DNA from: a virus
Virus record (IMG/VR): IMGVR_UViG_3300020172_003394
Span: 1 to 64,000 of that record
Strand: one strand, 5' to 3'
DNA length: 64,000 bases
The notes beneath the pieces are model-generated. The model was not told where the DNA came from and ran no database searches. It saw only the letters and a program-made list of their open reading frames with translations. The position numbers and the translations under genes were made by a program. Position 1 is the stretch's first letter, and each line of letters starts with the position of its first letter. Below, one piece after another: positions 15,974 to 24,100 of this stretch.

Positions 15974-16435
15974 GTGCAAAATTTTATATTGGGTTTACTT
16001 GCAGGTGGTTTCATAATTGGGACTATAGTATTGATTGTTATGATGGTAAAAGCTATCGCAATCTTAGCAGAATCATTGACCATCATTAAAACCATTTATA
16101 TTGAAGGAAACAAAACACAGCAAATGGTTCACGCTACTATGGAAGCGTCTGAAAACTTTGTTGATGCTTTAAATTCTGCAACTGTTGAAATGGAACGTGC
16201 ACAGCAACAGCAGTCTCAACAGGGATTTTTTCAAGTATTTAAAACACAAGATGGTAAGCATGTTGCACCATCATTTGAGAAATTAATTGAGAAGATGAAA
16301 AACGATCCTGATTACAGTAAAATTACTGAAAGGGATATGGAAGAACTTCGTCGATTATTCGAAGATAATTCAAGTGACGATGAAGATGATATTGATGAAG
16401 AACCCAAAGAACCCTGGAAAGGGGAGGATGAATGA
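15974..16435 (+). CDS. Membrane-anchored acidic protein (153 aa)
   Basis: GTG at 15974 was chosen because AGAGG lies five bases upstream (GTG at 15968 is possible). One transmembrane helix at about residues 4-30 (FILGLLAGGFIIGTIVLIVMM), then a helical stretch and a strongly acidic end (DDEDDIDEEPKEP). The next gene starts in the stop (ATGA). Confidence 0.55.
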   Translation: MQNFILGLLAGGFIIGTIVLIVMMVKAIAILAESLTIIKTIYIEGNKTQQMVHATMEASENFVDALNSATVEMERAQQQQSQQGFFQVFKTQDGKHVAPSFEKLIEKMKNDPDYSKITERDMEELRRLFEDNSSDDEDDIDEEPKEPWKGEDE

Positions 16436-16602
16436 TTCCATCGGATAAAGAAATTGCACGCTTGGTGAAGAAACTAAGTGGAAAGCATCCACCAAAACAA
16501 CAAAAAGTAAAGATAGAAAAAGAGGAACACGATGAGGAAGTTCGTCGTGCATCAGCAGACGACATTTTTCGTGAAATGAAGAAGCTGCCGTTTTCTGGCT
16601 GA
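16432..16602 (+). CDS. Small charged hypothetical protein (56 aa)
   Basis: ATG overlaps the previous stop (ATGA), with GGGGAGG upstream. Lys/Glu-rich and helical, ending in FREMKKLPFSG. No recognised family. Confidence 0.5.
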   Translation: MIPSDKEIARLVKKLSGKHPPKQQKVKIEKEEHDEEVRRASADDIFREMKKLPFSG

Positions 16603-16695
16603 ACCTTACTACATATAATACACATCCCGCATGAGCTCGTGTGGGCAATCAAATACAATTTAAAAACTGCATACTAAGTTTTTAGGGGATATCTC

Positions 16696-16767
16696 TTGCC
16701 CGTATACTTTTCTAAGAAAGAAAAGAAAAAGAAGCAAAAAGAAAAGAAAGAAAAAAATATAAAATAA
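16696..16767 (+). CDS. Possible lysine-rich micropeptide (23 aa)
   Basis: A TTG start six bases after AGGGG opens a short frame in which more than half the residues are Lys. It lies in a 169-bp gap (16603-16771) that also contains an imperfect palindrome near 16625-16645. The DNA is very A-rich, so the frame could be accidental. Confidence 0.2.
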   Translation: MPVYFSKKEKKKKQKEKKEKNIK

Positions 16768-16771
16768 AAAA

Positions 16772-17131
16772 ATGAATATAGAAGAAGCTAAAGTACAGGT
16801 GAAGTCAGGATGGCATAAACTAATAGATAAAGTTTATGCTATAACTGACATATTATCTTTTGCTAAAATAAAATCTATTACTTTACGACATTCGATGTTG
16901 CAAATTAATTTTGAATCATCCCTTGACAAATCACAGCAGTATGTGTTAGATTCTATATCGTACAAGATTGAAAGAGAATCTGCAAAACTGTGTGAAGAAT
17001 GTGGTCTGAGTGGTATCAGAAGAAAAGATATAGCAAATTCTCCCTGTCTTTGTATAACATGTTATACATTACAGTATAACGTAATGATGGAATCCGCGTC
17101 ACCACAGGTGACAAATCAAAAACCTCAATAA
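16772..17131 (+). CDS. Zinc-binding hypothetical protein (119 aa)
   Basis: The C-terminal part has CEECG (about residues 74-78) and CLCITC (about 92-97), a typical four-Cys zinc knuckle, with IRRKDIANSP between. The N-terminal 70 residues are helical. It could bind nucleic acid; no family name is justified. Confidence 0.6.
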   Translation: MNIEEAKVQVKSGWHKLIDKVYAITDILSFAKIKSITLRHSMLQINFESSLDKSQQYVLDSISYKIERESAKLCEECGLSGIRRKDIANSPCLCITCYTLQYNVMMESASPQVTNQKPQ

Positions 17132-17141
17132 CGAGGCATTT

Positions 17142-17396
17142 ATGTTTTGGCAAGCAGAGGATGTACAACCCGCAGTAAACGTAACGGTCAAGATGTTCGG
17201 TCCACAGGGGACTATGGAATTTGGGAAAAACGTTATCTACAATGCGTCTATCTTCACCAGAGAATTTGGGAAGTTGTGGTATGGTGACCTTAACACAGAT
17301 GGTCTTTCCAATCGACTCAAATCTCTTTCGTCGGTAATTAATATGACCGTTTATATAGTAGATGACAATTTTGATACGCACGTTATCCCTAATTAA
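17142..17396 (+). CDS. Hypothetical protein (84 aa)
   Basis: A small soluble protein starting ten bases after the previous stop. It reads as a compact alpha/beta fold with no known motif. It ends the small-gene run; a strong promoter for the next gene follows. Confidence 0.55.
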   Translation: MFWQAEDVQPAVNVTVKMFGPQGTMEFGKNVIYNASIFTREFGKLWYGDLNTDGLSNRLKSLSSVINMTVYIVDDNFDTHVIPN

Positions 17397-17430
17397 AAAT
17401 ATTTAATACTCAACAATCTTTTTTAGGGGC

Positions 17431-17459
17431 TTGACATTAGTGGTGAGGCAGTATATTAT
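17431..17459 (+). promoter_or_regulatory. Strong sigma70-like promoter
   Basis: GGGGC TTGACA, 17-base spacer, TATTAT. About 100 bp of leader follow before the ATG at 17560; the leader contains short hairpins and no other frame. Confidence 0.75.
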
Positions 17460-17559
17460 TAATGTATACTGAGTGAGACAGTTCCGAAGCTCGCTATCGT
17501 GGTGACGCTCTTACAAATATCGGATATCTTACAAAACTTTTTATAAAGAGGTTATTTTT

Positions 17560-17880
17560 ATGGCAAAGCGCAATCGTAGTACCCGTAACGACTTCTCGAA
17601 GAACCGTTACTTCAACACGACTGAGTTCGAGGCTACTGCTCGTCGGATGACTTCGTACCTCCGTTCACTCTCCAATCGTCGTTCGTCTGGTGTTGTCACC
17701 GCCGACGATGTGAACGCGTACCTCACCCGTGAAGGTGTTCATCAGAAGCAGGTTCGTACTCGCCTTTCGTTCATCAACTCTGTCCTCGCTGGCAGTGGTG
17801 AGTTCGAGCAGAATGGCATGGTCGCTTCGACCCGCCCACAGGCAAAGGGTCGTTCCATCACCGCTTGGATGGCTGCGTAA
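17560..17880 (+). CDS. Small basic protein, probably highly expressed (106 aa)
   Basis: An independent transcription unit with a near-consensus promoter and a strong terminator. Codons are mostly C- or G-ending, unlike neighbouring AT-ending genes, as expected for a very abundant product. The protein is rich in Arg, Asn and Ser, helical, without Cys, signal peptide or membrane helix. The basic N-terminus (MAKRNRSTRNDFSKNR) and the helix set ADDVNAYLTREGVHQKQVRTRLSF suggest RNA or DNA binding. The family is not recognised. Confidence 0.75.
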   Translation: MAKRNRSTRNDFSKNRYFNTTEFEATARRMTSYLRSLSNRRSSGVVTADDVNAYLTREGVHQKQVRTRLSFINSVLAGSGEFEQNGMVASTRPQAKGRSITAWMAA

Positions 17881-17905
17881 TCTACGTTAAATCCAAGAAA
17901 CTTAA

Positions 17906-17935
17906 ACGGGAGAGCTAAAAACTCTCCCGTTTTTG
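17906..17935 (+). terminator. Rho-independent terminator
   Basis: A perfect 9-bp stem (ACGGGAGAG with CTCTCCCGT), 7-base loop, then TTTTTG. It closes the unit of the basic protein. Confidence 0.9.
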
Positions 17936-17986
17936 TTTTTATGCTACATATGTATATTAGTACGGTTATTCATAAGGAGTTAGGTT

Positions 17987-18133
17987 ATGGCATCGCAATT
18001 TCATGGTAATGAAGTATTTCTACGCTCGTTGACCCCCACGCAACTAGAGCAAATCAGACAAGAAGCTGCAAATTTATCTAGTGGACACGAAGCGGCTCTT
18101 AAAGAACAATTACAACGTTTGAGTATTAAGTAA
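17987..18133 (+). CDS. Hypothetical protein (48 aa)
   Basis: ATG follows AAGGAG at good spacing. The protein is short and helical (LTPTQLEQIRQEAANLSS). It lies two bases upstream of the glycosyltransferase gene and is probably translated with it. Confidence 0.6.
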   Translation: MASQFHGNEVFLRSLTPTQLEQIRQEAANLSSGHEAALKEQLQRLSIK

Positions 18134-18135
18134 TT

Positions 18136-19272
18136 ATGCGGTTACATTTATTAGGTATTCCACATACCCAAACTACATACGAATTTAGCCACTGTGCTTT
18201 TACTGGTAAAGTGAAACGATTTGCACCTATGATGCAATCCGTTGGATATGATGTTATCCATTACGGAGTAGAAGGTGCACATAGTGGTGCTACATATGAT
18301 GTTAATTTAATGTCGTTTGATGAATGGACTGGAATTCGTACTAAATTATTTAAAGAAATTTATGGTGATCGTAATGTCATGCCAACAGATTTTATTGGTG
18401 ATTTAGCAAATACAGGAAATGAACTGTATCAAACATTCAACGCACGCTTGAAAATTCAATTAGGTAGAAATCTAGACAAACACGACATTATTTGCTTACC
18501 GTTTGGATTTGCACATGATACGGCAATTAAAGACTTCTCAAATCCAAAAGTAGAAACTGGTATTGGGTATCCAAATTCATATCAAGATTTTAGAATATTT
18601 GAAAGTAATGCATGGTATCATTATGAGATTGGTAGAGAAGGTCGTAGTGGTCACGACTATCACTGGGTTATCCCAAATTATTTTAAGGTAGATGATTGGG
18701 ACTTTAATCCCACACCAGAACGATATGTGGCATATTTCGGTAGATTATCGCACATTAAGGGTGTAAATATTGTTAGCGAAATAGCACAGGCACGTCCTGA
18801 CTTACAATTCAAGATTTGTGGTCAAGGTGACCCAACACCATTCTTAACCTCACCAAATATTGAATATGTTCCACCAATTCATGGGAGAGAACGTTCTAAA
18901 TTCTTAGGTAACGCAATGGCAGTTATCATGCCAACACGTTATGTAGAACCATTTGGTGGAGTAACAGTAGAAGCAGAACTTTGTGGAACACCAGTGTTGG
19001 GTTCCTCATTCGGAAGCTTTACCGAAACTGTTGAACATGGAAAAACTGGATATCAATGCCGCACTCTTGGTGATTTCTTAGCAGGATTGGAGCAAGTCGA
19101 AAACGGCGCAATTGACAGAGCATATGTCCGCAATTTTGCAGTAGAACATTTTGATATGTACAAGTTAGCTCACAAATATGATGGTGTATTTAGACAAATT
19201 AATGATATATCAACTGATAAGGGATGGTATAGTAAACGTTCAATGATTGGACCAGTTACGGGGGTCGTATGA
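18136..19272 (+). CDS. Glycosyltransferase, GT-B fold (group 1)
   Basis: A 378-aa protein. The C-terminal half has the group 1 pattern: YVAYFGRLSHIKGVNIV near 195-211, FKICGQGDP near 230 and the nucleotide-sugar site MPTRYVEPFGGVTVEAELCGTPVLGS near 265-290. It should transfer a sugar from a nucleotide donor to glycan, protein or DNA. The stop overlaps the next gene (a UDP-sugar dehydrogenase) by 4 bp. Confidence 0.8.
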   Translation: MRLHLLGIPHTQTTYEFSHCAFTGKVKRFAPMMQSVGYDVIHYGVEGAHSGATYDVNLMSFDEWTGIRTKLFKEIYGDRNVMPTDFIGDLANTGNELYQTFNARLKIQLGRNLDKHDIICLPFGFAHDTAIKDFSNPKVETGIGYPNSYQDFRIFESNAWYHYEIGREGRSGHDYHWVIPNYFKVDDWDFNPTPERYVAYFGRLSHIKGVNIVSEIAQARPDLQFKICGQGDPTPFLTSPNIEYVPPIHGRERSKFLGNAMAVIMPTRYVEPFGGVTVEAELCGTPVLGSSFGSFTETVEHGKTGYQCRTLGDFLAGLEQVENGAIDRAYVRNFAVEHFDMYKLAHKYDGVFRQINDISTDKGWYSKRSMIGPVTGVV

Positions 19273-20114
19273 ATAAAATTGGTGTAATAGGGTTGGGTTA
19301 TGTGGGAACAGCCGTGCAGAAAGGTTTTGAATCTACACACACCGTCCTAACATACGATATTGCAAAAGAATGTACGGAAGATTCTGTTTCTAGTTTAGCA
19401 AACAAAGTTGGTATTATTTTCATATGTGTTCCGACACCAATGAATCTAGATGGAACATGTAATACGGATATAGTAGAATTTGTATTAAACGAAATATCAA
19501 CACGTAACGAATCCGAAAGTTCGGTACCAATATGTGTTATCAAATCTACAGTCACACCAGGAACAACAAACAAACTAGTAGAAAAGTTTTCAAATCTGAC
19601 GATTTGCTTTAATCCAGAGTTTCTGACTGAAAAAAACTATATCAATGATTTCATATCACAAGTAGATATCATAGTGGGATATACACATAATCGCAGACAA
19701 GTAAAGATGGTTGCTGACGCATATTTGGAACGTTTTCCAAACTGCAATATAAGATATACAACAGCAAAAGAAGCGGAAATGATTAAATATGTTGCAAATA
19801 CGATGTTGTCTGCAAAGGTTGCATACCTCAACGAAATATATCAGATATGTCAAAAGGTTGGCATAGAGTATAACAACATCGCAAAAACTTTAAAGTGTGA
19901 TATACGACTAGGAACATCACATTGGGAAGTTCCAGGACCAGACGGACACTTTGGTTTTGGGGGAACGTGTTTTCCAAAAGATATAAATGCTTTGATTCAA
20001 TTTGCAAAGGAAAATGGTCAAGACGTTCCTTTACTAGAAGCGGTATGGAACAAAAATTTAGAAGTCAGACCCCAACGAGATTGGGAACTTGATAAAGGTA
20101 GAGCAGTAGTATAA
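19269..20114 (+). CDS. UDP-glucose/GDP-mannose dehydrogenase, short form
   Basis: A 281-aa protein with an N-terminal NAD-binding GxGYVG (residues 7-12), FICVPTPMN near 50, KSTVTPGTT near 92 and FNPEFL near 110. The catalytic Cys sits in FGGTCFPKD near residue 237. These enzymes oxidise UDP-glucose to UDP-glucuronate. The usual C-terminal UDP-binding domain (about 100 residues) is missing, so activity or substrate binding may be altered. It is coupled to the glycosyltransferase upstream. Confidence 0.8.
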   Translation: MNKIGVIGLGYVGTAVQKGFESTHTVLTYDIAKECTEDSVSSLANKVGIIFICVPTPMNLDGTCNTDIVEFVLNEISTRNESESSVPICVIKSTVTPGTTNKLVEKFSNLTICFNPEFLTEKNYINDFISQVDIIVGYTHNRRQVKMVADAYLERFPNCNIRYTTAKEAEMIKYVANTMLSAKVAYLNEIYQICQKVGIEYNNIAKTLKCDIRLGTSHWEVPGPDGHFGFGGTCFPKDINALIQFAKENGQDVPLLEAVWNKNLEVRPQRDWELDKGRAVV

Positions 20115-20137
20115 AATATTATTGAATACTATATATT

Positions 20138-20170
20138 AAGACCGACTTGACAAATCAATTCGGTCTTTTT
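20138..20170 (+). terminator. Terminator hairpin overlapping the tmRNA promoter
   Basis: AAGACCGA pairs with TCGGTCTT, followed by TTT. The TTGACA of the tmRNA promoter lies in the loop. Confidence 0.65.
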
Positions 20171-20175
20171 ATATT
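20147..20175 (+). promoter_or_regulatory. Promoter of the tmRNA gene
   Basis: TTGACA, 17-base spacer, TATATT, about 28 bp upstream of the mature tmRNA 5' end. Confidence 0.8.
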
Positions 20176-20203
20176 TAAGTGTAGATATGTATGATAGTTA
20201 CAC

Positions 20204-20555
20204 GGGCCCGCCTGGTTTCGACAGGATGTGGATGACTGAACTTTGTGTCCAGCTTGGTAAATCTGGTAAAACAGACCGAAAAATATTAACTGGCAACTAT
20301 AACAGTCCAGCCCTCGCCCTCGCTGCGTAAGCAGTAGAGCCGAAGGACCGAATATCTGACCCACATAAGGGTATTCGGAATCATTATGTGGTGTAGTGTT
20401 AGTGACGGTTCGTATCTAACACCAAACACTTCGATCCTATGTTCAATGTATGTTTGTTCCGTGTCACGCATTGAATGAAATCAAACAAGGAACTACACAC
20501 ATAAATGTTTAGTAGGAAGCAGTCTTGGACGAGGGTTCGACTCCCTCCGGGTCCA
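20204..20555 (+). ncRNA. ssrA: Transfer-messenger RNA (tmRNA)
   Basis: A complete one-piece tmRNA of about 352 nt. GGGCCCG at the 5' end pairs with CGGGTCC at the 3' end, and the universal TGGTTTCGACAGG follows the 5' stem. The T arm GAGGGTTCGACTCCCTC precedes the 3' end, with A as discriminator; CCA is not encoded. The tag frame, 20292-20330, reads GNYNSPALALAA and then TAA, with a resume codon GGC. Two pseudoknots are visible: CCGAATA/TATTCGG with CCACATAA/TTATGTGG, and TTCAATG/CATTGAA with GTTCC/GGAAC. It rescues stalled ribosomes with SmpB, presumably supplied by the host. Confidence 0.95.
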
Positions 20556-20596
20556 CTTAAATTGATGGTTGTGTTAATAATTTTATGGAGACAGTA

Positions 20597-20872
20597 ATGT
20601 ATGTGTTTAAAATTATTCAACGCATCTTCAATCGTATGTTCCCTCCGATGTCAGTAGAAACTACAACTTTATTGTTAGACGAAGCAGACACATTGATGAA
20701 GGACATTAAGAAAGCAAGAACGTTGGCAGAGTTGCTACGAGTTAAAACAGTACTACAAAAGTTTCGTGGTGCAGTAGAGTTAGCAGGTTCACCACGAGAA
20801 CCCAAACAAAAATTGGTTTTCTTGGAAGCGCAGTGGAACAAGCAATTTAGAATTTGGAAAACAAAAGGATAG
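20597..20872 (+). CDS. Hypothetical helical protein (91 aa)
   Basis: ATG at 20597 was chosen because ATGGAG provides a GGAG seven bases upstream. The protein is basic, helical and Lys/Arg-rich (LLLDEADTLMKDIKKARTLAELLRVK). No known family. It is the first gene after the tmRNA and ends four bases before the sulfotransferase-like gene. Confidence 0.55.
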   Translation: MYVFKIIQRIFNRMFPPMSVETTTLLLDEADTLMKDIKKARTLAELLRVKTVLQKFRGAVELAGSPREPKQKLVFLEAQWNKQFRIWKTKG

Positions 20873-20875
20873 TTT

Positions 20876-21505
20876 ATGTTGATTCAGTCTAAGGTGTCCG
20901 ATGAAAAATATATTTGGATAAGGATACCAAGAACTGCATCAAAAACGTATGGTAAAATATTTTTTCCTGATGGTAATTACGAACACAGACACAATAACTA
21001 TTATCACGAAACTTACACTCACGGTGAAATAAACGCATTTTCTGTTGTCAGACATCCCTATACTAGATTTATATCTTCAATAAAGTATATGATAAAACAG
21101 CAGAACTTAAGAGGAAAACTTGATAGATTTAATTTCACACTACCATACGAAAACACAGAAGTTTTATGTGAGTTTTTTAACAACAACTTAGAAAAATTAA
21201 AAGATTGTTTTTCCAACACATCGTATCACGAAGTATTTAAAACCACAGACGTAAGTTTTGTAAAATTATTTTTTATACCACAACACCACTATGCAGGGTT
21301 TACACCAGTAAAAATTTTTAGATACGAATCACTAAATAATTTTAATGAATGGATTGAAACAACTTTGGGGTACGACACATCAAAAATAGAGGTGTTTAAC
21401 AGTTCAGCTGATGAGCTTCAACACATAGATTTTGAAAACCCAAAGTTGATAAGTATTGTACAACGGTTATTTGAAGAAGATTATAAATTTTTCGGTTATG
21501 TTTAA
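20876..21505 (+). CDS. Sulfotransferase-like protein
   Basis: A 209-aa protein with a 5'-phosphosulfate-binding-like loop IPRTASKTY (about residues 17-25) and a 3'-phosphate-binding-like stretch VVRHPYTRFISSIKYM (about 57-72), the two sites that hold PAPS in sulfotransferases. The C-terminus (RLFEEDYKFFGY) fits the family. It should move a sulfate group to a sugar or protein. A homologue lies at 23405-24100 and a more distant one at 34510-35196. Confidence 0.7.
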   Translation: MLIQSKVSDEKYIWIRIPRTASKTYGKIFFPDGNYEHRHNNYYHETYTHGEINAFSVVRHPYTRFISSIKYMIKQQNLRGKLDRFNFTLPYENTEVLCEFFNNNLEKLKDCFSNTSYHEVFKTTDVSFVKLFFIPQHHYAGFTPVKIFRYESLNNFNEWIETTLGYDTSKIEVFNSSADELQHIDFENPKLISIVQRLFEEDYKFFGYV

Positions 21506-21524
21506 CCTTAACTCAGGAGGCACT

Positions 21525-21698
21525 GTGAACGAAAATACTCAGGAAGGTATTATCGAAGGTACAGGACCACGACCAGGTGAAGAGCACTTACCAGCAGAAT
21601 TAAGAACGTATGGTATCATGGAGTCAAATGGATACAAGATTCTTACTGGTATGGGTATGCATGGTGGTGGTGGTATCACATCAGAAGGATTCGATTGA
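21525..21698 (+). CDS. Hypothetical Gly-rich protein (57 aa)
   Basis: The GTG at 21525 has a perfect CAGGAGG just upstream; longer starts would overlap the sulfotransferase-like gene. The protein is small, with two Gly-rich stretches (GTGPRPGEE and GMHGGGGITSEGFD). No family is recognised. The next start lies four bases downstream. Confidence 0.55.
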   Translation: MNENTQEGIIEGTGPRPGEEHLPAELRTYGIMESNGYKILTGMGMHGGGGITSEGFD

Positions 21699-21701
21699 CC
21701 G

Positions 21702-22127
21702 ATGTTGCGTAATTGGGTAGTTCAGTTTGGACACGCCCCGGGAATTCGCGCAGGAGATGAGAGACTTACACCAGCGGAACGAGGAAAGTACATAGACCAA
21801 ATCGGCCGATTTTATGGATGGAACCCTCCGCCAACTATGAGTTGGGTGGTGGAGATTACCAAAGATTTAAACGGTAAACACCCTGGAAGATATGTCGCTT
21901 GTTTTATGCGTTACGTAACAGATGATGAAGCAGAAAAACTTTTAGGTAATAGATATGATGATTATTCACATCTTAATCCACAATATGAACATCTTGCTGC
22001 AGAAATAGTAGCACAGCAGAATGGATGTGGTGCAAGTTGTGGAGTACCTGAAGTAGTAAACACAACTGAAGAACAATCTACGACTACTGAAGATATCTTT
22101 AGTTTATTAAACATCAAACAAATTTAA
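21702..22127 (+). CDS. Hypothetical protein (141 aa)
   Basis: A soluble mixed alpha/beta protein with a Thr/Glu-rich C-terminus. Two Cys in GCGASCG (near residue 110) could bind metal. No recognised family. Its neighbours carry zinc-binding and UVR-type motifs. Confidence 0.55.
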   Translation: MLRNWVVQFGHAPGIRAGDERLTPAERGKYIDQIGRFYGWNPPPTMSWVVEITKDLNGKHPGRYVACFMRYVTDDEAEKLLGNRYDDYSHLNPQYEHLAAEIVAQQNGCGASCGVPEVVNTTEEQSTTTEDIFSLLNIKQI

Positions 22128-22146
22128 TATACCCCACGAGGTTTGT

Positions 22147-22530
22147 ATGTTGAAGAAAAAAAAGGTTACAAAAAATATAACAAATAAGACAAAGAAAACG
22201 GTCGCAACAAACGCAGATAGTAGACTGAAATCATTGGAACGTAAAACTCTTATATGTAAAGAGTGTAATATTGTCACAGTTGTTGTTTCACACGACATCG
22301 GTGCAGTAGTCTGTGCATATTGTGTTCAACAGCAAGTTGGTCCACCGGAAAACAGTAAACCAAAGAATCCCGGTGAAAAGTTTCCCCGTGGGTGGCATTT
22401 TAAACAACGATATGTACACACCGATGGTCGTGTGTTTTGTAAAGGTGTAGAAACTAGTGAGACGGATACACCACCATCAACAAAGAAAAAGATTGTCGAG
22501 AAAAAGACAATCAAAAAGAAGAGGAAATAA
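22147..22530 (+). CDS. Basic zinc-binding protein (127 aa)
   Basis: Lys/Thr-rich ends flank a central LICKECNIVTVVVSHD...CAYC zinc knuckle (about residues 36-59). The basic tails suggest nucleic-acid binding. The stop overlaps the next start by one base (AATAATG). Function not known. Confidence 0.55.
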   Translation: MLKKKKVTKNITNKTKKTVATNADSRLKSLERKTLICKECNIVTVVVSHDIGAVVCAYCVQQQVGPPENSKPKNPGEKFPRGWHFKQRYVHTDGRVFCKGVETSETDTPPSTKKKIVEKKTIKKKRK

Positions 22531-22865
22531 TGCTAAATTTACCACCGAAACCATTTCCAGTAATACAAAAGTTTTTGCATGAAAATAAGTTAACTGTTTA
22601 CAAATATCTTGTAAAACAAATACGGAAAGGTATTCGGGAAGATTTAGAAAAAGTAGAATTGTTTCAAATTAATACTATTCATAGTAGTCAAAAACATACT
22701 GCAATAATTAAACAAAAAGATTACGAAGTGGTTCTACAAGATGCTATGCAGTACGCGGTTAACGAAGAAGATTATGAAACAGCGGCAAAAGTTAGGGATA
22801 CTCTACAGTTATATAAATACAAAAATATCAATAAACTATTAAATGATATCAAATCCGAGGAGTAA
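22530..22865 (+). CDS. Protein with UVR-like motif (111 aa)
   Basis: The second half contains LQDAMQYAVNEEDYETAAKVRD, matching the UvrB/UvrC-interaction (UVR) motif. In bacteria this motif links the nucleotide-excision proteins. The first half is basic and helical. With the UvdE gene at 38765 it hints at phage interest in UV-damage repair. Confidence 0.6.
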   Translation: MLNLPPKPFPVIQKFLHENKLTVYKYLVKQIRKGIREDLEKVELFQINTIHSSQKHTAIIKQKDYEVVLQDAMQYAVNEEDYETAAKVRDTLQLYKYKNINKLLNDIKSEE

Positions 22866-22868
22866 TTT

Positions 22869-23402
22869 ATGGTTATGGCGTTAGATTCGACTAAATGTGT
22901 TGTTCTGAATGCCACGTATGAGCCCATAACAGTCGTGACTTCGAAGCGAGCACTATTGTTATTTTTAGAAGGAAAAGCTATCATAGTCGAGGAACATCCA
23001 GAGCTTGTGGTACGGTCACCAAGACAGACATTCCCTGTACCGTTGATGATTGCGTTAGTACGCTATATCAAGGGCCGCCGTGTATTTAAGACACCAGCTT
23101 TACTCACACAGAAAAACCTATTTGTTCGTGATGCATATACTTGCCAATATTGTAATCGGCATAAAAGTGCGTTCCGTCCTAGTGAATTTTTAACTCGTGA
23201 CCACGTACATCCTGTTGCAAAGGGTGGTCAAGACAAGTGGGAAAATGTAGTCACAAGTTGTAGTACGTGTAATAATAAAAAAGCAGATAAGTTATTAGAG
23301 ATGACTACAATGAAACTAGCAAAATTACCTGTCACCCCCACTATTTTTGAGTTGTGGACAAAGCAACAGGCACGAACTAACAGAGTAATAATGGTTGCAT
23401 AA
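22869..23402 (+). CDS. HNH endonuclease
   Basis: A 177-aa protein. The HNH core begins with YTCQYC (Cys92, Cys95), followed by RDHVHP (Asp111, His112, His114) and SCSTCNNKKAD with Cys131 and Cys134. Such enzymes are homing or packaging-related nucleases in phages. It follows the UVR-like gene by three bases and is part of the same run, which argues for a resident role rather than a recent homing insertion. Confidence 0.85.
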   Translation: MVMALDSTKCVVLNATYEPITVVTSKRALLLFLEGKAIIVEEHPELVVRSPRQTFPVPLMIALVRYIKGRRVFKTPALLTQKNLFVRDAYTCQYCNRHKSAFRPSEFLTRDHVHPVAKGGQDKWENVVTSCSTCNNKKADKLLEMTTMKLAKLPVTPTIFELWTKQQARTNRVIMVA

Positions 23403-23404
23403 CT

Positions 23405-24100
23405 ATGCTGATAACATCTAAAATTGATGGTAAAAAATGGTTATGGGTCAACGTTCCCAAAACTGCTTCGACCGCAGTTATGAGAACGTTTTTCCCATCT
23501 ATGCAAGTAAATGACCAACAACATCAAACATACAATCACCTTATAGAAATGTATGGTGAGTTAGATGCATTTACTACAATACGAAATCCTATAACACGAT
23601 TTAAATCTGCATTAAATCATACGTTAAATGTATGTGCGTGTGGTAAATGTAAAATAGTAGATGGTCCCGTAGATAAATTAGATGTCATACGTTTTTTAGG
23701 TGACATGCTAAAATTAAAAGGTAGTCGTAAAGACTTTTTTCGAGCAGTATATATGAACGGATTAAGTAATTACGAAATGAATGTAGCAAATAGCATGAAC
23801 GAACGATTTAATAAATACTTGATACCAAATGGTATAATGTGTCTACGAATCCCAGCTTATGTTTCACAAACTTTTATATTAGAAGGACCGCAAGAAAAAC
23901 TTCGTATATTTAGGTATGAAAACCTACAAGAATTGTCGGGATTCATTAAGAACACATTAGGATACGATATGGATAATACTTTATATCGAAAATATCCTAA
24001 TAAATTGGGGGTTGACTTTTATGACCCTACCCTGTTAGATTTAGTCCACGAGCTATATTATGAAGATTTCACTAACTTTAACTACGGAAAACGGTTATGA
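23405..24100 (+). CDS. Sulfotransferase-like protein
   Basis: A 231-aa relative of the 20876 gene: VPKTASTAVMRTFF (about residues 17-30) matches the phosphosulfate loop, and IRNPITRFKSALNH (about 58-71) the 3'-phosphate site. The C-terminus ends in LYYEDFTNFNYG, as in the other copy. A CACGKCK insertion near residue 77 could bind metal. It overlaps the HD gene by 4 bp. Confidence 0.7.
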   Translation: MLITSKIDGKKWLWVNVPKTASTAVMRTFFPSMQVNDQQHQTYNHLIEMYGELDAFTTIRNPITRFKSALNHTLNVCACGKCKIVDGPVDKLDVIRFLGDMLKLKGSRKDFFRAVYMNGLSNYEMNVANSMNERFNKYLIPNGIMCLRIPAYVSQTFILEGPQEKLRIFRYENLQELSGFIKNTLGYDMDNTLYRKYPNKLGVDFYDPTLLDLVHELYYEDFTNFNYGKRL

